Assembly: GCA_002887195.1 (NCBI GenBank)
Contig: PJAB01000252.1
Location: 1-32,093 of the forward strand
Source of the DNA: Chrysochromulina parva
Taxonomy: Eukaryota > Haptophyta > Prymnesiales > Chrysochromulinaceae
Length of the DNA stretch: 32,093 nucleotides
Direction of reading: 5' to 3'
The position numbers and the translations under genes were made by a program. The notes beneath the pieces were generated by a model. It ran no database searches and had not been told where the DNA came from. It worked only from the letters and a program-made list of their open reading frames with translations. The stretch's first letter is position 1. Every line of letters starts with the position of its first letter. Positions 1 to 11,200 of the stretch are shown here, piece after piece.

Positions 1-427
1 TGGCACCCTGCATCACGGTGCATCATCTCGCTATTACTGCGTATTACCGATGGTAATCAAGTTGCCCCGCTGACGCGAGAGCACCCCCGTCGCCGTTACA
101 CCCCCGTCGACTACCCTTGCATGCCGGGCGACCATGCCCCACCCCAGGGGGGTGCACTGGGCGCCGTTTTGGGCGTTCTGCTACGTAATTACGGATTTAC
201 GGATTTACCCCCCTCCCTCCCCCTCCCACGCTCCGACCCGGTCAAACGCGCATCTACGAATCAAGTTACCGCCGGAGGCGCGGAAGCCTATGGCCTATGG
301 CCAAGGCGATACTGGCTGAGCAATATGACTCACTGCTGCGGCTTCACACGATGGCCCAGACCGTCTATGTTTACTAATAATTTTGTATATTTTGTTGAGC
401 CTGGGATCCATTTTTTCGCATTCACTC
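1..427. other. Left-edge intergenic sequence, 3' flank of the tRNA methyltransferase gene
   Basis: I see no supportable gene here. The short open frames have no recognisable domain and overlap one another in different frames. Positions 43-57 form a small hairpin (ATTACC, 3-base loop, GGTAAT). Positions 368-405 are a distinctly A/T-rich patch just downstream of the stop codon of the leftward gene ending at 428, where a cleavage/polyadenylation region would be expected. I cannot name a polyadenylation signal with confidence. Confidence 0.5.
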
Positions 428-1150
428 TCAGTTAACGCAAGTTCCCTCAAAGACGAAGCAGAGGTCCTCGACCGCGCGCCCCTCGGCGATCGCCTCGCGC
501 TCGTACTTGGTGCTCGGGCGAAAATGGCCTGGACGGTTCGCGGCCAGGGACTCGCACGGAAGTGCTCGCCATCCGCGGGCGGCCGCCAACGTCTTGCGAA
601 CGTGCTCAGGATAGCCCGGCACGTCAGTGGCCACGTGCAGGCAGCCGTGCGGTCGCATCACACGGCCGAGAGATTCTATCACATCCGCACGAACGAGACG
701 TCGCTCCGCACTGCCACGCCACGGATCGGGGAAGAAAAAGAGAACCTCGTCAAATAAGGGCGTGTCGGTCGGCAATCCCCGAGTCAGCAACATGGCGCCG
801 TCCGCCTTGCAGACTCGCACATTACTCAACCCTCGCTCATCGAGCTTCATCATGCACGTAGCGAGACCGCGGCGCATCCAATCAACGGCCAAGAAGTCCA
901 CGTCAGGTCGTGCCGCTGCGAGCTCCACAACGGCCTCGCCATTACCACAGCCAATCTCAAGGACACGTGGAGCCTCGCGGTTGAATGCTGCTCTCAGCTC
1001 GAGCCGGTCTGTGTGGCTGAACGCCAGCCCAAAGAGTGGCCACAAAGCCCTCTCCGCACGCTTCTGTGCAGGCGAGATTGCCTTCTGTCTTGCCTTGTAC
1101 CACGCTGGCCGCACCGATCGGTTGCGAGACCTACTGCTGCTCGACGGCAT
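428..1150 (-). CDS. trmB: tRNA (guanine-N7-)-methyltransferase, TrmB type
   Basis: The 240-residue protein fits the SAM-dependent enzyme that methylates N7 of guanine 46 in the tRNA variable loop. Seen in the sequence: a glycine-rich SAM-binding motif VLEIGCGNGE near residues 64-73, an acidic motif II (FLAVDW) near 85-90, the family motif FFPDPW near 137-142, and a C-terminal TKYEREAIAEGRAVEDLCF block matching the TrmB substrate-binding tail. The first 40 residues are Ser/Arg/Lys-rich and could be an organelle-targeting extension. FPDPW followed by a basic stretch is the bacterial form (eukaryotic cytosolic enzymes usually have FPDPH), so a plastid or mitochondrial role is inferred. The ATG at 1150 has A at -3. 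Length is normal for the family and no break is seen. The gene stands alone, with more than 1.1 kb to the next gene upstream. A non-tRNA methyltransferase is possible but the motif set argues against it. Confidence 0.88.
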   Translation of the reverse strand: MPSSSSRSRNRSVRPAWYKARQKAISPAQKRAERALWPLFGLAFSHTDRLELRAAFNREAPRVLEIGCGNGEAVVELAAARPDVDFLAVDWMRRGLATCMMKLDERGLSNVRVCKADGAMLLTRGLPTDTPLFDEVLFFFPDPWRGSAERRLVRADVIESLGRVMRPHGCLHVATDVPGYPEHVRKTLAAARGWRALPCESLAANRPGHFRPSTKYEREAIAEGRAVEDLCFVFEGTCVN

Positions 1151-2258
1151 TGTCTACTCCTGGGGACCGAACACGTGCGAGCTGTGCACACGAGAAGTTT
1201 TGCACCCCCGCGTGACCCCAGTTGACTCGTGTGAACCCGTTTTTTTCTAACGAAAAGCCAGATCGTCGCACACTGACCACGAGCGGCGACTTTCGGAAAT
1301 TTCCGAAAGTCTAGCACGAGCCAATGACCCCAGAGGCGACAGGGGCTGCTTTCATGAGTGTGGGGAAAGGATTCACAGCCAATGGTTATTTTGAAACACA
1401 AAACAAAGGACCGGCGTACATACGGATGCGGTTACCACTAGCAAGCACAAGAAGCACCTCGAGAGGCTTCGATTTAAAAAACCTGTGTTTTTAGGTTGTC
1501 TGTTGTGACAGAGTATTGTCCGGACACGACCCACAAGGCCCAAGGCTTCGGCCAAGGCCAAGCCGCTACCTCGCCGGGGGCTTCATGCATTTCATTCATA
1601 TAGCGGAGGTCGGGTCCACAACGGTCCAGAAGGGGCCCGTCGCAACCGCCAACTAACCGTGCTCATGGCGGCTTAACCACACCGCCCAACGCCCAAGCGG
1701 CGCCATCAAGAGACACGAGTCACAAGACGGCCCAAGCAGTATACTTAGCGGCACGCAGGATGCGATGGGAGTTGAGGGAGGAGGGGAGGACGAGCGCTGC
1801 AGGGCGCTGTTAAAATCGCGACGGTCGACGCGCGAATAATTGCCAATTTCCGGATCATGGACCAGCTGTCCGCTGACGGTGAGGCGGTGAGCGGTGAACC
1901 GATGTATACCGACATACCGCTTCCCGGGTGACCCGGTGCACCGCCCTAGGGGTACGGCTTTCGCACGCCGATTCGCACTCAGACTCACACCGACGATACC
2001 CGGGTCAACGTCAAAGCGCGGATTCGCCCAGGATACAGGATTCGCCCTGTCCGGAGACTCAGACTGACGCCGCGCTCGACGCCGCGCGGTCTCGGGTCTC
2101 CCCCGTGCCTGGCCCGGTCTACCTCGGTTCCGCATCGCACGCTGACGGCCGGACAGTTAGTCCTAGCGGTCAACATGCATTCACAGCATCTTACGCTGAG
2201 CTTCGCATCCAAGCTTCAATAATAAATCCCCTCCGCATCCCCTCTCGAAGTATTTGTC
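1151..2258. other. Intergenic region between trmB 5' end and giant-gene 3' end
   Basis: About 1.1 kb without a supportable gene. It should hold the promoter of the leftward methyltransferase gene (right of 1150) and the 3' UTR of the giant leftward gene (left of 2259). The one structured element I see is the perfect palindrome at 1288-1311. Around 1900-2110 there are many CCCGGG/GACCCGG-type GC-rich words, with no clear periodicity. Short open frames such as 1653-2135 (-) have no domain-like composition. Confidence 0.5.
1288..1311. promoter_or_regulatory. Perfect 24-bp palindrome upstream of trmB
   Basis: The sequence is GACTTTCGGAAA followed directly by its exact reverse complement, with no spacer. 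Its axis lies about 150 bp upstream of the methyltransferase ATG, in the expected promoter region. It contains overlapping TTTCGGAAA and TTTCCGAAA half-sites, as expected for a dimeric DNA-binding factor. Function is inferred from symmetry and position only. Confidence 0.5.
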
Positions 2259-5200
2259 TCAAGGCTTCTTGTCGTTCTTCTTCTTGGCCGGGCCCGGTTG
2301 GTCCGTCTTCTTAACCGGGGCTTTCTCATCTTGAGGCGACGCGCTTCTCGGTCTTTCCTTCTTCGCGGCTGCGGCGGCACTCCCAGCGCCCTTCTTCAAC
2401 GCCTTGTTCAGCTCGTTGTAGTCAATCTGTCCTGACCCGTCCTCGTCGAGCATGTCAAAGACTGCGTTCAAATCTTCACGATTCGCAACAAAGCCAAGGG
2501 CGACAAGGGCCTTACCAAACTCGTTCTTGTCGATGTAGCCCGACTCATCCTCATCCCAAATGCGGAAGAGGTCGATCGCACGGCCCTTGGATCTCCTCAA
2601 CGAGTCCTTGAGTGAATAATAGATAAACTCGGGCAGCGTCACCTCGCCGCTTCCATCCTCATCCATCTCGTCGAACTTTTCGCGGAGCTGCTTCTCCGTG
2701 TAAACCGTTGTCTCGCGGTACTTGACTAGATCCTTGAACTCCTCGAAGTCAAGCTTGCCATCGTTGTTGAGGTCCGCATGCCCAAAGGAATTTGCTCGCT
2801 CAATCATCATCGCCTGGAAGTCCTCGTGTCCGTCGCCGACCGTGTTTGCAGTTACCGCATCATCGTACCATTGTTTCTCAGGACGGATGCCCATTTGGCT
2901 GGCCATCGCGGTCAGCAGTGCAACCTGCTTCATACTTTTCTTTTTGGCCTCTGCTTCCTTCTTTTCTTCTTCTTTGGTCAGCTTCTTCTTTTTATTGGGC
3001 TCCCCTGTGTTGGGGCTCGGCGCCGGAGGCGCGGGAACTGAGGTGGGAGCTGGGCTGGGTTGCGACTCTGATGGATTGGAGACGGTTGGAGAGTTCGGCT
3101 TGAACTCCTTGACCCACTTTTCCAACTCCTGATAGTCGATTGAGTCGCTCTTGTCCCTGTCGCACTGGTCAAACCCGGCGCTAAGAACATCCCGTGGGAA
3201 GCTCGGCCCCATCTTCAAAAAGCCCTTGATCCACTCTTCCCGGGTCACGTACCCATCGCTGTTCTCATCGAGCTCGCTGAAAAGCGCGGCGAGGCGCAAG
3301 CCTTTCTCCTTTATTTCGTTTACGAGGGTCTGCCAGAGGTTCTTGCTCGGATCGAAGACAAGCAGTGAGCGGACCTTCATAGGCGACATTTCCCTACGTG
3401 CTGAGTTCATGGACTCAGTCACCGCTGACGCACGCACGATCTGTAGCCGCAGCTCGGCCAGCTGCCTCTCGTAGTCTTCCGAGAGGCGCACGATTTCCTT
3501 TGTGAGATGCGTACGGTGCTCCTCGAGCAGACGATTAAGCTTTTCTTCCGAGGCCATCTGGTGCTCCTGCAGCAGGTTCTGCATTTGCCCAACCTCCGCC
3601 TGGGCCGCACGCTCCTGCGATATAGCCTTCTTGAGCTCCTCCTCCATGCCAGCCACTTGCCTGCGCGCAGCCTGGGCCTGCGCCTGCTCCAAGGACAGGC
3701 GGCTTAGCGCGTCTGTCGCAGCCTTGCGGGCCTCAATGAGGGCCACGTGCTGCAACGCGAGCTCCTCGTCGGTGTCCTGCTGGAAGCGCCGAAGGTCCTG
3801 CTCCGCATTCTCGCGCTTTGCAGACTCGAGCATGCGAGCCCTCTCGGCCTCGGCGGCCTCAGCAGTCGCCCGCTTGCCCGCATCTGCAGAGGCGCGCTCG
3901 ACGGCGGCCCGATTGATGGCGTCCGTCGCCGCCCTGCGAGCCTCGACGAGAGCGACATGCGTGAGCGCAAGCTGCTCCTCAAAGTCCACCTTGCGCCGCT
4001 TCAACTCTTCCTCAACGGCCTGGCGTCGCTCCGTCTCGCGCGAAAGGCGCGCACTGTAGTCGCTCTCAAGCTCCTCGAGGCGTGCCTTCAACTCCTCTTG
4101 ACGGCGCTCGGACTCGCTCATCATGAGCTTGCGCCGCCTCTCGACACTCTCACGCTCCCAGTCGTGACGCCACTGCTGGTAAGTAGCGACCAGCTTTGGC
4201 TTGACCAGGCGTGCGCTAGCCTTCTTGAGCAAGTTGCGTTGCCGAACATTTTCAGACCACATTGCTTGCCACGCCGTCCAGCCGAGCGCAAGCTTTCGAT
4301 TCATCAGGCGCTTCACGCCCATCTCGCCGAGGTGGGCAACACGCTTCTCGCGCTCGGCTTCGAGCTGCTCCTGTATCGAGCGAAGCTGCTCCGCCTCCAT
4401 CCCGCGGCCAGCAAGCATCGCTTCGCGGGCATCGGCGAGCTCCTTACGAAGCTTCTCGAGCTCCATACCCAACTTTGCCTGCGTGGCATCCTTCTCAGCC
4501 TTGGCGCGGGCGCCCTCGCCGCTGAGCGCTGCCTGCGAACTCTTGGCACTCTTGGCGAGCATGGTGAGGTCCCAATCGTGCATCCAGTGAGCGAAGCACT
4601 TGACCAACCGAGGCTTCATCAACCGCGCGAGCGAACTCAGGAGCATCTTCTTTCGATTTGAGTACATCTGCCACCGGTGATGCCATGTGGACCAGCCACG
4701 AGCCACATCACGATTGATGAGCCGCTTGATACCCACCTGCTGCAGCGCCATCACACGCTCTTCTTTCTCAGCATGCAGCTTCTCTTCAAACTGTTTCCTC
4801 AGCTCCTGCTCTAGTGCAGTTCCTGCCAGAGCCGCTTCGCGCATCTCCCGAAGCTCGATCAGTGCCTTCGCAAGGTTGCCCTCAACCTTGAGGCGCATCG
4901 CGGTCTCGTACTCGATGCGCTCCTTGAGGCTCATACTCGTCAACGCCACCTCCCTCGTCTTCTTTGCGGCCTCTGCAATCGACCAAGAACGGCGCCAATG
5001 CGCGTACGCTGCACTTTGCTTGGGCCTGAGGAGTCGACTGGCTGCCTTCTTGAGCAGGCTACGCTGGCGCACCTTTTCTTCCCAAAGCGCGTGCCAGCCC
5101 GACCAGCCGCGAGCCAGGCCCTGATTCATCAGGCGCTTCACGCCCATTTCGCCGAGGTGGGCAACACGCTTCTCGCGCTCGCGCTCAAGCTCCTCCTCAG

Positions 5201-8200
5201 CGAGTCGCTTCAGCTCCGCCTCCTCGCCGCGGCCCGCCAGCGCACTCGCCCGCGCTTTTTCGAGCTCGGCCCTGAGCTTCTTCACCTCGTCGAACAAGGA
5301 CGCCGCCTCCTCGGTCTTCTTGAGCAGCTTCTCCTCCGTGGTCATGAAACGGTTCTTGCGCAGCTCGAGCTCCCAGTCGCGCCGCCAGTGAGTATACGAG
5401 CTGATGAGCTTGGGCTTTGTCAGGCGCGACGCCGCCTTCTTGAGTAGGTTACGCTTGTGCACCTTTTCTTCCCAAAGCGCGTGCCAGCCCGACCAGCCGC
5501 GAGCCAGGCCCTGATTCATCAGGCGCTTCACGCCCATTTCGCCGAGGTGGGCAACGCGCTTCTCGCGCTCGCGCTCAAGCTCCTCTTCAGCGAGTCGCTT
5601 CAGCTCCGCCTCTTGACCACGTCCGGCCAGCATAAGTTCGCGCGCTTCCTTGAGCTCCTTCTGGAGCTGTGCATTTTGCTCGCGCAGGTTCTTAGCCTGC
5701 TTCATCTCGAGTGCTAGCCGCTCCTCACTCGACATCTTCGACAACCTCAACTCCTCCGCCCGTGATGTCGCCAGCTCCACATCCCAGTCCTTCATCCAGT
5801 GCTGATAAGCTGCAGAGAGCTTGGGCTTCGTCAGCCGCAAGGCTGCGTGCTTCAGCATCCGTTGTTTGCGCAGCTTCGTTGAATACATGTCGAACCAGGC
5901 AGACCAGGCTCTCGCAATGCCCTGCTTGAGAATGCGTCGAAGTCCTTGCTGACCAAGATGCTCAATGCGTTTGGCGCGTTCGGCCTCCATCTTCTCCTCC
6001 ATCCGGCGCTTAAGCTCCTCCTCCTGGCCCCTGCCCGATATCATCGCCTCGCGGGCACACTCGAGCTCCTTGCGAAGCTGGTTGACCTCAGAGAGCAGCT
6101 TCTCCTTCTCCTGGCTCTCGACAAGTAGCTTATGCTCAGTCGACATTGTCATCTTCTTGCGCTGCTCGATCTCCCAGTCGTGACGCCACTGCTGATAAGA
6201 GGCGATCAGCTTTGGCTTCACCAGGCGCGCGCTAGCCTTCTTGAGCAGGTTGCGCTGACGAATCCTTTCAGACCACATCGCATGCCACGCCGTCCAGCCG
6301 AGCGCAAGCTTTTGGTTCATAAGGCGTTTGAGGCCTTGCGTGCCGAGTGCTTCGACCCGCTTTGCCTTCTCTGCCTCGAGCCGCTCCTCTGCCAGCCGCT
6401 TGAGCTCTGCCTCCATGCCTCTGCCAGCGAGCATGGTATCGCGCGCCTCCTTGAGCTCCTTGGTCAGTTTGTCAACCTGGGCATAAAGCGCTTCCTTCTC
6501 TTGCTGCGCCTCTGCCTTGTCGAGAGCCAAGCGCTCGGTAATCGACATGGTCTTTCGGGCAGCCCTGACGGCATTCCAGTCCTTCATCCAGTGCATGTAG
6601 GCCTGAATGAGCCATGGCTTCGTGAGGCGCGCGCTGGCTTTCTTGAGCAGATTGCGCTGGCGCTTCTTCTCGGTCCACATGTCGTGCCAACCCAACCAGC
6701 CTAGGGCGAGCTTGTGATTCATCAACCTCTTGACGCCGAGCTGGCTCAGATGCTGCACACGCTTCTCACGCTCCGCCTCGAGCTTCTGCTCCAGCAGATT
6801 CGACAAGCCGCCGGCGCCGTAAAGTAGCTCGTTTGCAGCTTTGAGGTCGGCCTGTAGCTTGTCGATAGTCCGCTGCATCTCAAGTTTGCTCTGCGCCTCG
6901 AGAGCCACGCGCTCCTCCCGGGTCATGAGCTCTTCCTTCTGCATCTCGACCTCCCAGCTCTTGCGCCAGTGCTGATAAGAGGCGATGAGCTTTGGCTTCA
7001 GCAGGCGTGCGCCAGCCTTCTTAAGCAAATTGCGCTGACGCACCTTCTCCGACCACATCTCGTGCCAGGCGGCCCAGCCCATTGCAAGCGCCTTGTTCAT
7101 GATTCGCTTGAGTCCCTGTTGGCCGAGCGCTTCGACACGCTTCTCCTTCTCGCGCTCCAGCTGCTCTTGCATGCGACGCTCGAGCTCAGCCTCCTGGCCG
7201 CGGCCAGCAATCATCGCATTGCGAGCCTCTTGCAACTCCTTGCGCAACTTAGCCATGCCTACCTCGAGCTGATGGATCTCCTTCTCACGCTGAACCAGCT
7301 TCTGTTCGGTCGTCACGAAGCCCTGCTGCAGCACCTCGACCTCCCAGCTTCGCCGCCAGTGCGAGTACGATGAGATGAGCTTGGGCTTTGTCAGGCGCGC
7401 TGCAGCCTTCTTGAGCAAGTTGCGCTGGTTTACCTTATCCTTCCACATATCGTGCCAGCCCGACCAGCCTAGGGCGAGCTTCTGGTTCAAAAGGCGCTTC
7501 ATTCCCACCTGACCGAGGTGCTCAACGCGCCTCTGCCTCTCGCGCTCGAGTTCCTCCTCCATTTGCCGCTTGCGCTCAACCTCATGGCCGATGCCTGCAG
7601 CCATATCCGAGCGCGCCTGCTTGAGCTCCTGACGCAGCCTAGCGAGCTCCTCCTCGGCGTTCTTGCGCTCGGAGATTTCCAAGGCGAGCCGCTGCGACTC
7701 AGACAAGGCGGCGAGCTTGGCCTCCTCAAGTCTACGAGCGGAGAACTCCGCATCCCAATCACGCATCCAGTGCTGGTATGCTGCGATAAGCTTGGGCTTG
7801 GTCAGCCGTGCAGCCGCCTTCTTGAGCAGGTTGCGTTGCTTGACACTGTCCGACCACATGTCGTACCACGCGCTCCAGCCGAGTGCAAGCTTCTGGTTCA
7901 TCAAGCGCTTGATGCCAAGCTGCCCGAGGTGCTCGACACGCGCTGCCCTCTCACGCTCGAGCTCCTCCTCCAGCTGACGCTGTAATTCGGCCTCTTGAGC
8001 TCTACCGCTGAGCGCCGCCTTGCGTAAAGCCTCGAGCTCCGTGCGGACCAGCTTAAGCTCGGTCGAGAGCTGCTCGTTCTCGTTCGTGGCAGCCAAGAGC
8101 TTCTGCTCCGTAGACATGAACACTGAATTGAGCGCCTCGATCTCCCAGTCGCGCCGCCAGAGCTTATATGCATTGACGAGCTTGGGCTTTGTGAGGCGGG

Positions 8201-11200
8201 CACCAGCTTGCTTAAGCAGGTTGCGCTTACGCACCTTATCAGACCACATCGCATGCCACGCCGTCCAGCCGAGCGCAAGCTTTTGATTCATGAGGCGTTT
8301 GAGCCCTTGCGTGCCGAGTGCTTCGACCCGTTTTGCTTTCTCTGCCTCGAGCTGCTCCTCTGCCAGCCGCTTGAGCTCTGCCGCCTGACCTTCACCAGAC
8401 AGCATGGCTGCGCGCGCGGCGGCGAATTCGTCGCGAAGCTTGACCAGCTCCGCCTCTAACTTTGCCGCCTTGTCGCGCTCCGTCGTGTACTTTTGCTCCA
8501 TCGTCATCGCGCCGAGCGCTTGCATCTCGTGAGTCCAGTCTTTAATCCAGTGAGTGTAGGCTTGAATGAGCCGCGGCTTCGTCAGGCGTGCGCCCGCCTG
8601 CATGAGCAGGTTCTTCTTGCGCCTTTTCTCTGACCATTTGCCATGCCACGCCGTCCAGCCGAGCGCAATCTTTTGATTCATCAGGCGTTTAATGCCCAGC
8701 TGGCCTAGGTGGGCAACGCGCTTCTCGCGCTCGCGCTCAAGCTCCTCCTCGGCCTGACGCTGGAGCTCGGCTTGCAAGCCGCGGCCAGCCATCATCGCCT
8801 CGCGCGCCTCCTTGAGCTCTCGTGAGAGCTTGTCCACCTGCGTCTGCAGGCTCTCCAGCAAGTGCGCCTTCTCTTCAGCCTCCTTGGCGCGACGCTCCTC
8901 GGTCATCATGTTGTAGCGGGCAGATTCTTCTGTCTCCCAGTCGCGGCGCCATTGCGAGTACGAGGCGATCAGCTTCGGTTTGGTGAGGCGCGCTCCTGCT
9001 TGCTTGAGCAGGTTACGCTTACGCACCGTATCGGACCACATGCCATGCCACGCCGACCAGCCCATGGCGAGCTTCTGGTTCATGAGGCGCTTGATGCCCA
9101 TCTCGCCCAGATGAGCCACTCGAGCCTCCTTTTGCCGTTCCAGCTCTTCCTCGTGTCGACGGCGCAGCTCGGCCTCTGTGCTTTTGCCCTGGAGCGCCAG
9201 CTCGCGCATAGAGTCGAGCTCGTGTCGCAGCTCCTTGACCTCCGCAAGGAGGTTCCGCTCGGCCTCCTGTGCAGCAAGGAGCTTCTGCTCCGTCGTCATG
9301 GTCGCGGCCTGATTCGTCGAGATTTCCCAGTCGCGGCGCCAAAGTGCATACGATTGGATCAACTTCGGCTTCGTGAGCCGTGCGCCGGCCTTCTTGAGCA
9401 GGTTGCGCTGATGCGTCGCCTCGGACCACATGGTGTGCCAAGCGGCCCAGCCCATCGAAAGCTTCTGGTTCATGAGGCGCTTGATGCCCATCTGACCAAG
9501 GTGTTCGACTCGCGCCTCACGCTCCTTCTCGAGCTGCTCTTCCATCTTCTTACGCTGCTCGTACTCGAGGCCAAGGCCCTTAGCCATGGCGTCGCGCGCC
9601 TCGACGAGCTCCTTCCGGACTTTATCGTATTTGGACTCGAGCGCCGCAAACTCCGCAGCACGGCGATCGCGCTCCGCCGCAGCCTTCTGCTCGGCAGTCA
9701 TCATGCGCTCCGCTTTGAGCTCGCGCTTCCAGTCCATGAGCCAGTGCGAGTAGGCGTGCATCAGTTTCGGCTTTGTGATCCGCATTCCCGCCTTCTTGAG
9801 CAGATTGCGTTTCCGGATATTGTTGGACCACAGGCCATGCCACGCAGCCCAGCCACGAGCAAGGCCCTGATTCATGAGGCGCTTGAGACCCATGTTGCCA
9901 AGATGAGCCACTCGCGCATCTTTTTCGCGCTCGAGCTCCTCCTCGTACTTCCGTTTGAGCTCCTTCTCCATGGCATTGCCCGCAATTGCGGCCGCCCGAA
10001 GCCTCTCGACCTCTCGCCGAAGCTCTGCATTCTCTTTCTCAAGCTGCTCACGCGTCTTTATCTCCATCAGGAGCTTCTGCTCGGTCGACAAGGTGGCGTT
10101 CTGATGCGTCTCAATCTCCCAGTCGCGGCGCCATTGTGTGTAAGCTTGGATCAGCTTCGGCTTTGTGAGCCGTGCGCCGGCCTTCTTGAGCAGGTTGCGT
10201 TGTTTCACATTTGTTGCCCACATGTCGTGCCAGGCGGCCCAGCCCATGGCGAGCTTCTGGTTCATGATTCGCTTGAGACCCTGTTGGCCGAGAGCTTCGA
10301 CACGTTTCTCCTTCTCCTTTTCGAGCTGTTCTTCCATCTTGCGTTTCATCTCGGCCTCAAAACCCTTGCCCTCAACCATCGCAATTCGCGCCTCCTCGAG
10401 CTGATTTCGCAGTTTGGCGTTCTCAGCCTCGACCCTGCGCATCTCTTCCTCGCGCCCCATCAGCTTCTGCTCGTGTGCCAGGAGGCCCTCGAGCTTCATC
10501 TCGGCTTGCCACCCAGCCTTCCATTGCTGATAAGAGGCGATGAGCTTTGGCTTCACCAGGCGCGCGCCGGCCTTCTTGAGCAGGTTGCGCTGTTTCACAC
10601 TTGTTGCCCACATGCCGTGCCATGCGGTCCAGCCCATGGCGAGCTTTTGGTTCAGCATTCGCTTGAGTCCCTGCTTGCCAAGGGCCTCGACACGCTTTTC
10701 TTTTTCCTGCTCGAGCTGCTCTTGCAACAAACGCTGTGTCTCAGCCACCTGACCTTTGCCGGCAATCATTGCAGTGCGTGCTGCCTGCAGCTCCCCGGAG
10801 AGCTTGTCGACCTGCTTTTGAAGCTCTGCCATGAGCTGAGCCTTCTCCCTTGCCTCAGTTTCGAGGCGCTGCTCAGCCGTCATGGCAGCTCTCGACGCCT
10901 GCATCGTGCGCCAGTCACGATTCCAGTGGGCGTAAGCTGCACTGAGCTTGGGCTTCGTCATGCGAACCCCAGCTTGCTTGAGCAGGTTGCGCTGGCGACG
11001 GTACTCGAACCACACGTCATGCCAAGCAGACCAGCCTAATGTCAACTTTTGATTGAGTAGGCGCTTGAGGCCTTGCGTGCCGAGGGCTTCGATGCGCTTC
11101 TCCCTTTCCTTCTCGACCTGCTCTTCCATCACACGTCTCATCTCCGCTTCGTGGCCCTTGCCGGCAAGCATCGCATCGCGCGCAGCCTGGAGCTCAGCCT

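Noticed and set aside
121..435. Small plus-strand open frames at the left edge
   Set aside because: They overlap one another in different frames, show no recognisable motif, and run into the 3' end of the methyltransferase gene.
1653..2135. 160-codon minus-strand open frame in the 1151-2258 gap
   Set aside because: Arg/Ser/Pro-rich composition without structure, no homology recognised, and it lies in the probable 3' flank of the giant gene.
8862..11039. 725-codon open frame on the plus strand inside the giant gene
   Set aside because: It is antisense to the repeat region. Repeat spacing is a multiple of three, so one antisense frame stays open unit after unit. Its Leu/His/Arg-rich translation has no domain signature.
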